Source of the DNA: UBA9732 sp045116915
GTDB lineage: Bacteria; Spirochaetota; Spirochaetia; Sphaerochaetales; Sphaerochaetaceae
Assembly (NCBI GenBank): GCA_045116915.1
Contig: JBGUMQ010000072.1
Span: forward strand, 1-6,771
Length of the DNA stretch: 6,771 nucleotides
Direction of reading: 5' to 3'
Both the position numbers and the translations under genes were made by a program. Shown one piece after another: positions 1 through 5,739 of this stretch; positions within the stretch are counted from its first letter, which is position 1, and each line of letters opens with the position of its first letter. The notes beneath the pieces were generated by a model. The model was not told where the DNA came from. It made no database searches and saw only the letters and a program-made list of their open reading frames with translations.

Positions 1-4
1 GCGC

Positions 5-604
5 TCAGGGGCATCGGCCTAGGATGATGGTCTGCCATGTGAGGTCGGGGCGGTCGAGGCGGTCGGGTGTGGTACGGCGTTCGAGGATGCGGAAGCCGGT
101 TGCGGTGCGCATGATGGCGGAAAGGAGGGGTTCGGTGAACGGGGTGAAGTACCTGCCGTCGGCGTCGGGGCCTTCGGTGATGCCGGTCTTCATGGAGAAG
201 CAGATGATGCCGGCGGGTGTGAGGTAATCCGGCTTGGTCCTGAAGAACTCCAGGATCGCGTCCTGTGTGAGGTGAAGCAGGGAGGCGTTGGCCCAGTAGG
301 CGTCGAAGGGCGTGGTGGGCTGCCAGGCGAGGATGTCGGTGCAGGTGACGGGGCAGCCGGAGTGGGTGCGGGCTATGGCGCAGAGCTCGGGGGAGGCGTC
401 GATGCCGATGGCCTTGTAGCCGTGGAGGCGGAAGTACCGGAGGTCCCGGCCGCCTCCGCAGCCGATGTCGGCTATGGTGCCGCCGCGGGGGACGTATCTG
501 AGGAAGTGTTTGTAGTTGTCGCTCATGTCGGCGGCGTTGGTGCGGCGGGCGTATTCGGCGGCGTGGGTGGAGTAGTAGGTGAGGGTGGCCATTTTGTGGT
601 CCAT
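5..604 (-). CDS. class I SAM-dependent methyltransferase (199 aa)
   Basis: This is a small cytoplasmic Rossmann-fold methyltransferase whose substrate cannot be told from sequence. The glycine-rich SAM loop (motif I) is ADIGCGGGRD at residues 45-54. The acidic residue that usually binds the SAM ribose is D69 in GIDAS, and a motif IV-like stretch (FDAYWANASLLHL) lies at residues 100-112. About 200 residues is normal for a single-domain enzyme of this type. I chose the ATG at 604-602 because GAGGG lies 9 nt upstream; the next Met (residue 5) has no such site. The SD overlaps the TGA stop of the upstream DUF4143 ORF, 12 nt away, so the two are probably co-transcribed and perhaps translationally coupled. 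The stop is at 7-5, so the gene is complete. The fold assignment is firm; small-molecule versus macromolecule substrate is undecided. Confidence 0.9.
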   Translation of the reverse strand: MDHKMATLTYYSTHAAEYARRTNAADMSDNYKHFLRYVPRGGTIADIGCGGGRDLRYFRLHGYKAIGIDASPELCAIARTHSGCPVTCTDILAWQPTTPFDAYWANASLLHLTQDAILEFFRTKPDYLTPAGIICFSMKTGITEGPDADGRYFTPFTEPLLSAIMRTATGFRILERRTTPDRLDRPDLTWQTIILGRCP

Positions 605-616
605 TGGAAAAGACCC

Positions 617-1402
617 TCAGTCCTTGAGGCATCCGGCGGGGATGACCAGGACTCCGTTTTCGGTTCTGTATGCCATATTGCAATTGGCGCAGATGATCAT
701 CAGCAGGGAAGGTTCGCGGAACATCACGCCGGGGTGTTCCGTGTTCGCAATCGCGCTTTCATTATGCTGTCTGATCACATTACGGAAGCGGAGGAGGTTC
801 TTCTCTGCGGCAGGTATCGCACCGGAGCCTGTCTTGATCTCGATCAATGCATATCGCCCGTCGTTGAGCTGATATACGGCATTGGCCTCAAGTCCGTAAT
901 CGTCGCTGAAGTGCATGACGTTCGCGTTGTGCGCCCCGGCGAATACAAGGAGGTCACGTATGACCATGTTCTCGAAGACGTGGCCGAAGGTATCGAGGTC
1001 GTTGTTGAAGTAGTCGGGGTTGAGCCCGAGCGCCGCGATTCCGATCGAAGGATCCACGAAGATATGTTTTTTCGCGGCACGGATTGCTGTCTTCGACCTG
1101 ACCTGCGGTGTCCAGGCATCGATCTCCTTCAGGACGAAGAGTTTCTCCAGTGACTCGACGTATGAGGATATTGTTGCATCCGATATGTTGTGGTTCGCTT
1201 TCACATCGGCATAGATCACGCTTTTCTTCGCAAGTGTGGCCATGTTCCTGGCATAGGACCACAGTATTGTTTTCGCCCACTCGGGGTTCCTTTCCACTCC
1301 ATCCACTGTGGAGATGTCCTTCCTGGTTTTCTTACGTCCTTTTGGGATTTCTGAAAGTATACGGTTTTCAAAGGTGTTGCGGTGTTCGATTCCACCTTTC
1401 AT
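617..1402 (-). pseudogene. N-terminally truncated DUF4143-family protein lacking the AAA ATPase half (261 codons)
   Basis: The reading frame is open, but it matches only the C-terminal half of the two-domain AAA_14/DUF4143 proteins, which are usually about 400-450 aa. There is no Walker A or Walker B motif. Family-like sequence begins near residue 29 (DISTVDGVERNP). It continues through a winged-helix-like segment (about 62-95) and the conserved stretches RSKTAIR (102-108), HIFVDPSIG (113-121) and FEN (143-145), and ends in the family-typical IPAGCLKD. The PD-(D/E)XK-like core reads E172-A-N174 ... E188-I-K190; N174 stands where relatives have Asp, which would be expected to disable a nuclease site. 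Residues 1-28 do not resemble the family, and only a poor SD (AGAAGG, 3 nt away) precedes the ATG. Sampled GC (32/60 at 961-1020) lies between the neighbours and the AT-rich island. The ORF precedes the methyltransferase by 12 nt. A functional standalone DUF4143 protein is the alternative. Confidence 0.75.
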
Positions 1403-1445
1403 GAACCTTCTGTAATAGTTATCCGGTTTTTGTTGGAATCGGGAT

Positions 1446-1525
1446 AAATGGCTCTAAAAATAGTGATATTTACTATAAAATGGCTCTAAAAATAATGAAT
1501 ATGGACAAGAAATGGCTCTAAAAAT
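1446..1525. repeat. three perfect 16-bp direct repeats at exact 32-bp period
   Basis: The sequence AAATGGCTCTAAAAAT occurs identically at 1446-1461, 1478-1493 and 1510-1525. The two intervening 16-bp spacers are unrelated to each other (AGTGATATTTACTATA and AATGAATATGGACAAG). The 32-bp period is close to three helical turns, so all copies would face the same side of the DNA. The third copy ends one base before a candidate -35 hexamer of the downstream ATPase gene. A weak possible fourth half-copy (TTGCTCTA, 1544-1551) is one base out of register. The arrangement fits binding sites for a regulator, possibly the ATPase itself or its headless paralogue. I saw no other copy in the window. Confidence 0.9.
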
Positions 1526-1526
1526 G

Positions 1527-1555
1527 TTGAACGCTAAGTGTTCTTGCTCTATGCT
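1527..1555 (+). promoter_or_regulatory. candidate sigma70 promoter of the AAA/DUF4143 ATPase gene
   Basis: TTGAAC (1527-1532) and TATGCT (1550-1555) are separated by exactly 17 bp, each matching four of six consensus positions. Transcription would start near 1562, giving a leader of about 15 nt that begins just before the Shine-Dalgarno. The direct-repeat array ends immediately upstream, so a bound factor would contact or block RNA polymerase. A better-looking -10 (TATACT, 1556-1561) has no -35 at usable spacing and would start transcription within the SD. Confidence 0.5.
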
Positions 1556-1563
1556 TATACTTG

Positions 1564-1570
1564 TAAGGAG
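1564..1570 (+). promoter_or_regulatory. ribosome binding site deciding the ATPase start
   Basis: TAAGGAG lies 6 nt before the ATG at 1577. It rules in that start over the in-frame GTG at 1538, which would place 13 extra, non-family residues on the protein and lies upstream of the predicted transcript start. Confidence 0.8.
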
Positions 1571-1576
1571 CAGTTT

Positions 1577-2932
1577 ATGGTCTATCTGAAAAGGAAAACT
1601 GATTCATTTCTGGAGAGTTGGTATCGCGATTCGGAGAAAAAGCCTCTGGTCATCAAAGGTGCGCGTCAGATAGGAAAGACAGAATCAATCAGAAGATTTG
1701 CCAGTGTTCACTATGAAAATGTAATTGAAATCAACTTCGTTGAGGACCCAAAATTCAAGACAATCCTTGAAGACGGGTATAATCCGGATTCAATAATCAA
1801 GAACATTACGCGGATCGATCCGAGAATTGAATTCATAAAGGGAAAGACTCTAGTTTTCTTTGATGAGATACAGGCATTCCCCGATATAGTTACTTCCTTG
1901 AAATTCTTTTCATTAGACGGTTGTTACGATGTTATATGCAGCGGCTCTTTACTCGGAATCAATTACAAGCAAATTGAAAGCATCAGTGTCGGATACAAAA
2001 CAGATTATGAGATGAATTCTCTGGATTTCGAAGAATTCCTGTGGGCAAGAGGATATGATGATTCTCTGAAGTCAGATTTGCTTGATCACATGATTGACCT
2101 GAAGCCATTCAATGCTCCAACTAAAAACACTATGGATTCCATCTTTACTGATTATGCGATCCTCGGTGGGATGCCTGAGGTTGTTGCCAGCTTCAAAGAA
2201 ACGGGATCTTTTTCCAAAACACATGAGATTCAGAAGCAGATTATTGCCGCATACAAGGAAGATATAAGGAAATATGCCGATGGTGCAGATCAGGTCAGGA
2301 TTACAAGAGTATTTGACGCTGTGCCTGCACAATTGGCGAAGGAGAATAAGAAATTCCAGATTTCCAAAGTTGCTTCAGGAGCAAGGTTCCATGACTACGG
2401 AGGATGTGTGGATTGGTTGCAGGATGCGGGAATCATAAAGAAATGTTATTGCCTGAACTTCCCGGAGTTGCCATTGAGAGGTAATTATGATGATACCAAA
2501 TTCAAAGTATATTATTCAGATACAGGTCTTCTCACTGCGATGCTGGATGATGAATCACAGGATGATCTGAGGGCAAATAAGAATCTTGGGGTCTATAAGG
2601 GAGCTTTATATGAGAATATCGTTGGAGAAGCACTCTATAAGTCCGGTTATTTACTATACTATTACAAAAGAGAAGATGGTACATTGGAAGAAGATTTCTT
2701 TATCAGGGATAAAGATAATCTGATTCCTATTGAGGTTAAGGCCCGGACCGGCAGGTCTCAGTCATTGAAATCTCTTATAACCAATGATAGGTATGCGGAT
2801 ATCGGCTGGGGTATAAAACTGTCGGCCAATAACATAGGATTTGAAAACAGAGTATATACTTTCCCTTATTTCTGCTCCTTCCTTTTGAGGGAGTGGACAC
2901 GAAATAAGAAAAACATCGAAAAGCGGGAGTAG
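1577..2932 (+). CDS. AAA_14/DUF4143-family ATP-binding protein (451 aa)
   Basis: This is a full-length two-domain protein of the widespread but poorly understood AAA_14 + DUF4143 family. The N-terminal P-loop ATPase shows Walker A G28-ARQIG-K34-T35, Walker B LVFFDE (92-97) and a sensor-like CSGS (121-124). The C-terminal part contains a probable winged-helix segment (about 261-291). A PD-(D/E)XK-like core follows: E346 in YEN, E371/D373 in LEEDFF, and E386-V-K388 in IPIEVKA. All these residues are present, so ATP binding and a nuclease-like site both look intact. No signal peptide or membrane segment is evident, so it should be cytoplasmic. GC is much lower than in the neighbours (19/60 at 1681-1740 and 26/60 at 2341-2400, against 40/60 at 4441-4500), suggesting horizontal acquisition. 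A repeat array and promoter lie directly upstream. Its biological role is unknown; defence or selfish-element roles are speculation. Confidence 0.9.
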   Translation: MVYLKRKTDSFLESWYRDSEKKPLVIKGARQIGKTESIRRFASVHYENVIEINFVEDPKFKTILEDGYNPDSIIKNITRIDPRIEFIKGKTLVFFDEIQAFPDIVTSLKFFSLDGCYDVICSGSLLGINYKQIESISVGYKTDYEMNSLDFEEFLWARGYDDSLKSDLLDHMIDLKPFNAPTKNTMDSIFTDYAILGGMPEVVASFKETGSFSKTHEIQKQIIAAYKEDIRKYADGADQVRITRVFDAVPAQLAKENKKFQISKVASGARFHDYGGCVDWLQDAGIIKKCYCLNFPELPLRGNYDDTKFKVYYSDTGLLTAMLDDESQDDLRANKNLGVYKGALYENIVGEALYKSGYLLYYYKREDGTLEEDFFIRDKDNLIPIEVKARTGRSQSLKSLITNDRYADIGWGIKLSANNIGFENRVYTFPYFCSFLLREWTRNKKNIEKRE

Positions 2933-2934
2933 TA

Positions 2935-3069
2935 ATGACAAAGGTTTTGTTTGTGTGCCACGGCAAACAAGAAGTATTATCCGCTCAAGTCTTTTGTGGT
3001 GACACCAAGGGAGATGCTGGAAATAATTGGGGAATGATGCGCGAAAAGGCTTCTGATCTGGTTATTCCA
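2935..3069 (+). pseudogene. 44-codon ORF beginning like a low-molecular-weight protein tyrosine phosphatase, cut at the catalytic loop
   Basis: The ORF starts 2 nt after the ATPase stop, with GGGAG 5 nt upstream of its ATG. Its first ten residues, MTKVLFVCHG, are the typical opening of LMW-PTP enzymes, in which the C-x5-R loop continues as CHGN-I-C-R-S. Here the sequence goes on as KQEVLSAQV, without the essential Arg, and ends in TGA at 3067-3069, whereas the family is about 150-160 aa. Reading one base differently after the Gly (AAACAAG as AACAAG) would restore the Asn of HGN, but the following residues (KKYYPLKSFVV) still do not fit the family. This points to a deletion junction. It overlaps the end of the opposing lipoprotein gene by 8 bp. 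The match rests on ten residues, so coincidence is possible. Confidence 0.5.
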
Positions 3070-3475
3070 ATGTGAATTCCAGCTTGCCGTCCCTGCATTT
3101 GCCGTCGGTCTCGATGATGACGTAGACGGTGCCGACGCCTATGTTGTCGAGGTTGCCGGAATGGGAGTCTCCGCCGTTGAGGCCCGGCAGGTCGGTGGTG
3201 GTTCCGGCGCAGTCGACCTTGATGCTGAGGCTGCCCTCGCCGAGGCTGACGGAGTAGTCCAGCCGCTGCTCCGAGTCGCTTGTGCTCTTCATCTTGAGCA
3301 CCATGCGGCCGCTAAGGGTGGAGAAGTGCACGGAGGCCTCCTTCTGGGTGTTGGTCTGCACGAGCATCACGGCACTGTAGTGGGACGAGTATTTCGTGCA
3401 TGATGTGAGGCATGCGAGTCCTGCAAGGAGGATGAAGAGTACTGCTGCGGTTACAATATGTCTTTTGGTGGTCAT
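3062..3475 (-). CDS. small lipoprotein of unknown function (137 aa)
   Basis: This is a membrane-anchored lipoprotein precursor. A positively charged start (MTTKRH) is followed by a hydrophobic stretch (about 7-24) and a lipobox LTSC, with C26 as the predicted lipidated residue. The mature part is about 110 residues, polar, with alternating patterns suggesting beta structure (for example GRMVLKMKS and TVYVIIETDGKC). It holds two further cysteines that could pair. I do not recognise an enzymatic motif. The start at 3475 is preferred over an in-frame ATG 17 codons upstream because AGGAAGGG (3484-3491, complement) lies 8 nt before it and because the signal peptide then begins at once. It is transcribed divergently from the flavodiiron gene and shares a 158-bp intergenic region with it. 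A functional link to that gene is unproven. Confidence 0.85.
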   Translation of the reverse strand: MTTKRHIVTAAVLFILLAGLACLTSCTKYSSHYSAVMLVQTNTQKEASVHFSTLSGRMVLKMKSTSDSEQRLDYSVSLGEGSLSIKVDCAGTTTDLPGLNGGDSHSGNLDNIGVGTVYVIIETDGKCRDGKLEFTLE

Positions 3476-3497
3476 TTGCTTTTCCCTTCCTGTGGGA

Positions 3498-3525
3498 ATA
3501 ATAGCGCAAAGATCGGTTTTGTGCA
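3498..3525 (-). promoter_or_regulatory. weak candidate promoter of the lipoprotein gene
   Basis: On the minus strand TGCACA (3525-3520) and TATTAT (3503-3498) are separated by 16 bp. The -10 is good but the -35 matches only four of six. Transcription would begin near 3491, leaving a very short leader that starts at the Shine-Dalgarno. Confidence 0.3.
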
Positions 3526-3565
3526 CGGGTATGCGGACAGGGCTTGCGGACTTTGAAACAATGCT

Positions 3566-3595
3566 TTGTCGTTGTTCGCGTATATGTGCTATAGT
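3566..3595 (+). promoter_or_regulatory. candidate promoter of the flavodiiron gene with extended -10
   Basis: TTGTCG (3566-3571) and TATAGT (3590-3595) are 18 bp apart, and TG at 3587-3588 gives the extended -10 form TGnTATAGT. The predicted start is near 3602, with a leader of about 32 nt ending in GAGGAG (3622-3627), 6 nt before the ATG. The -35 is overlapped by short inverted repeats (ACAA/TTGT at 3558-3569 and AACAA/TTGTT at 3557-3576) that could be an operator. Confidence 0.6.
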
Positions 3596-3633
3596 GGGAG
3601 AACACAGTAGAAAATCTATTTGAGGAGTACCTA

Positions 3634-5430
3634 ATGAGAATCACAGACGACATCATCTACGTCGGGGTAAACGACCACGAGATCGACCTTTTCGAGGGAC
3701 AGTACATCGTTCCCAACGGAATGGCATACAACTCTTATGTCATCATGGACAAGAAGATCGCTGTCATGGACACGGTCGACAGGCGTTTCACGCACCAGTG
3801 GCTGGACAACATCCAGAAGGCTCTGGGAAGCCGCAAGCCCGACTATCTTGTCGTGCAGCACATGGAGCCGGACCATTCGGCAAACATCGCCAATTTCATG
3901 AAGTCCTATCCGGGAACGACGATCGTGTCGTCCTCAAAGGCCTTCCCGATGATGAAGAACTTCCTGGGCGACGATTACGCGCAGTGCCGCATCGAGGTGG
4001 GTGAGGGCAGCAAGCTGGAACTGGGAAAGCACGTGCTGAATTTCGTGACGGCCCCGATGGTCCACTGGCCCGAGGTCGTGATGACCTACGACAGCACGGA
4101 CAAGGTGCTGTTCTCGGCCGACGGTTTCGGCAAGTTCGGTGCCCTGGACGTGGACGAGGATTGGGCGTGCGAGGCAAGGCGCTACTATTTCGGCATCGTC
4201 GGAAAGTACGGCGCGCAGGTCCAGAACGTGCTCAAGAAGGCATCGGCCCTGGATATCGCCATCATCTGCCCGCTGCACGGTCCGGTGCTTTCGGAGAACC
4301 TGGGATACTATCTGAACCTGTACAACATCTGGTCGTCGTACGGCGTGGAGAGCGAGGGTGTGATGATCGCCTACACATCGGTCTACGGCAACACGAAGAA
4401 GGCCGTGGAGCTGCTGGAGCAGAAGCTCAAGGCCGACGGATGCCCGAAGGTGGTGGTCACGGACCTTGCGCGCGACGACATGGCAGAGGCCGTGGAGGAT
4501 GCGTTCCGCTACGGCCGCCTGGTCCTGGCATCGACGACATACAACGCCGACGTGTTCCCGTTCATGCGCACGTTCATCGAGCACCTGACGGAGCGCAACT
4601 ACCAGAACAGGACGGTCGGCATCATGGAGAACGGCTCGTGGGCACCGCAGGCTGCCAAGGTCATGACGGGCCTTCTGGCCAACTCGAAGAACATCACGTT
4701 CGCCCAGAACGTGGTCCACATCAAGAGCGCCCTGAACGACGAAAGCAAGGCGCAGGTCGAGGCCCTTGCCGCGGAGCTGTGCAAGGACTACATGGGCCGC
4801 CAGGAGGAGACGGTCAACAAGAACGACATGAGCGCGCTGTTCAAGATCGGCTACGGCCTGTATGTCATCACTTCCAACGACGGAAGGCGTGACAACGGCA
4901 TGATCGTCAACACGGTCTCGCAGGTCACCAACTCGCCCAACAGGATCGCGGTGTGCATCAACAAGCAGAACTACACGCACCATGTGGTGCAGCAGAGCGG
5001 CATCATGAACCTCAACTGCCTGTCGACGGAAGCACCGTTTGCGGTCTTCGAGCGCTTCGGTTTCCAGAGCGGACGCAACGTGGACAAGTTCGAGGGCTCG
5101 GACTTCGAGGTGTTGCGCTCGGACAACGGGCTGCGCTTCCTGTCCAAGTACATCAACGCCATGATGAGCCTGAAGGTGGAAAGCTATGTGGATCTTGATA
5201 CGCACGGCATGTTCATCTGCACGGTCACGGAGGCTCGTGTGCTGGGTGACAAGGAGACGATGACCTACAACTACTACCAGGCCAATGTCAAGCCGCGTCC
5301 CAAGACGGAAGGTAAGAAGGGCTGGGTCTGCAAGGTGTGCGGCTATGTCTACGAGGGCGAGGAGCTGCCGGAAGACATCGTCTGCCCGCTGTGCAAGCAC
5401 GGTGCGGCCGATTTCGAGCCTATAAGCTGA
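3634..5430 (+). CDS. four-domain flavodiiron protein: MBL-like diiron, flavodoxin, flavin reductase, rubredoxin (598 aa)
   Basis: This cytoplasmic enzyme is predicted to reduce O2 to water and/or NO to N2O, protecting an anaerobe. Residues 1-240 form the metallo-beta-lactamase-like diiron domain. All seven iron ligands are present: H76, E78, D80, H81, H144, D163 and H215, with family spacing (H81-x62-H144-x18-D163). Residues about 242-385 are the flavodoxin domain, with FMN-phosphate loop TSVYGNT (248-254) and further loops STTYN (300-304) and ENGSW (332-336). Residues about 397-550 resemble the flavin reductase domain of high-molecular-weight rubredoxin (Hrb), the separate electron donor of Moorella FprA. 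Residues 563-598 are a rubredoxin with C566-x2-C569 and C584-x2-C587. Its 14-residue spacer is much shorter than in classical rubredoxin. Electrons would flow NAD(P)H, flavin, Fe(Cys)4, FMN, diiron. GAGGAG 6 nt upstream supports the start. O2 versus NO preference cannot be read from sequence. Confidence 0.96.
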   Translation: MRITDDIIYVGVNDHEIDLFEGQYIVPNGMAYNSYVIMDKKIAVMDTVDRRFTHQWLDNIQKALGSRKPDYLVVQHMEPDHSANIANFMKSYPGTTIVSSSKAFPMMKNFLGDDYAQCRIEVGEGSKLELGKHVLNFVTAPMVHWPEVVMTYDSTDKVLFSADGFGKFGALDVDEDWACEARRYYFGIVGKYGAQVQNVLKKASALDIAIICPLHGPVLSENLGYYLNLYNIWSSYGVESEGVMIAYTSVYGNTKKAVELLEQKLKADGCPKVVVTDLARDDMAEAVEDAFRYGRLVLASTTYNADVFPFMRTFIEHLTERNYQNRTVGIMENGSWAPQAAKVMTGLLANSKNITFAQNVVHIKSALNDESKAQVEALAAELCKDYMGRQEETVNKNDMSALFKIGYGLYVITSNDGRRDNGMIVNTVSQVTNSPNRIAVCINKQNYTHHVVQQSGIMNLNCLSTEAPFAVFERFGFQSGRNVDKFEGSDFEVLRSDNGLRFLSKYINAMMSLKVESYVDLDTHGMFICTVTEARVLGDKETMTYNYYQANVKPRPKTEGKKGWVCKVCGYVYEGEELPEDIVCPLCKHGAADFEPIS

Positions 5431-5442
5431 GTTTTATTCTGT

Positions 5443-5651
5443 ATGTTTCTTTTTGAAGGATACCCGTCCCTGGAGGACGGGGTTGTCCTGATCCACGGAA
5501 TGTCGGCAGGCGATGCGCCGGCACTCGGGGCTCTGGCCTCGGACGCCGAGGTGTACCGCTATCTGCCGACTTTCCTTTTCGAACAGAAGTATCCTTCCGA
5601 AGAGGTGCTGCGGCCACCGGGGATCTGTCGGTTATTGTGGAAAAGAAGTGA
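5443..5651 (+). pseudogene. truncated, frame-disrupted GNAT N-acetyltransferase remnant
   Basis: The first 56 codons (5443-5610) look like the start of a RimJ/RimL-type GNAT acetyltransferase. There is an opening strand (GVVLIHGMSAGD), the helix ALGALASDAEVYRYL, and then PTFLFEQKY and a P-S-E-E-V-L helix start. The frame then turns into low-complexity sequence (RPPGICRLLWKRSEF) and runs antisense into the next gene, which is not protein-like. In the +2 frame, codons from 5613 read ATGDLSVIVEKK and end in TGA at 5649-5651, which could be a surviving C-terminal end. The acetyl-CoA-binding core (about 100 residues) is missing, so this is a non-functional relic, probably made by an internal deletion. 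It starts 12 nt after the flavodiiron stop with no clear terminator between, so the debris is probably still transcribed. Confidence 0.65.
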
Positions 5652-5652
5652 G

Positions 5653-5726
5653 TTCCGGGGTACGAGGAGTACGGGCAGTACGATGAGTACGCGGAGTACG
5701 AGGAATCCCTACGAAATACCCCGGAA
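5653..5726. repeat. 74-bp segment bounded by perfect 10-bp inverted repeats
   Basis: TTCCGGGGTA (5653-5662) is the exact reverse complement of TACCCCGGAA (5717-5726). The 54-bp interior is mostly a 9-bp tandem repeat. The flanks show no clean target duplication, although AGTG occurs near both ends (5648-5651 and 5727-5730). There is no T-tract and the loop is long, so an intrinsic terminator is unlikely. It could be a small palindromic intergenic element, a transposition scar or chance. Confidence 0.7.
5661..5705 (+). repeat. five tandem 9-bp units encoding a Tyr-x-x periodic peptide
   Basis: The units are TACGAGGAG, TACGGGCAG, TACGATGAG, TACGCGGAG and TACGAGGAA. In this frame they read YEEYGQYDEYAEYEE, with GC-rich third positions like genuine local codons. 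The frame is the one holding the ATGDLSVIVEKK remnant but lies after its TGA stop. No start codon or SD serves it, so it is probably a leftover of a lost coding sequence. Confidence 0.7.
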
Positions 5727-5739
5727 AGTGGACAGGTTG

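Noticed and set aside
272..1153. 293-codon plus-strand open frame
   Set aside because: It runs antisense across both the methyltransferase and the DUF4143 ORF, with Gly/Val/Glu-rich low-complexity sequence and no recognisable motif.
1446..1525. Possible mini-CRISPR array; the reverse complement contains TTTTAGAGC, reminiscent of type II repeats
   Set aside because: Units and spacers are only 16 bp, much shorter than CRISPR repeats and spacers, there are no cas genes in view, and the array abuts a promoter. A regulatory or iteron-like reading is simpler.
1538..1576. GTG at 1538 as the ATPase start
   Set aside because: It has no suitable SD, adds 13 residues unlike the family, and lies upstream of the predicted transcript start. 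The ATG at 1577 has TAAGGAG at 6 nt.
4161..4892. 243-codon plus-strand frame inside the flavodiiron gene
   Set aside because: Out-of-frame shadow of the real gene, rich in Arg, Gly and His, with no SD or motif.
3934..5400. 488-codon open frame antisense to the flavodiiron gene
   Set aside because: It mirrors a GC-rich coding gene; its composition (many Leu, Val, Arg, His, Asp) is typical of an antisense shadow and the plus-strand gene has all its catalytic residues.
5463..5481. CCCGTCC/GGACGGG hairpin as a terminator of the flavodiiron gene
   Set aside because: A 7-bp stem with a 5-nt loop is present, but no T-tract follows on either strand and the sequence encodes the PSLEDG part of the GNAT remnant.
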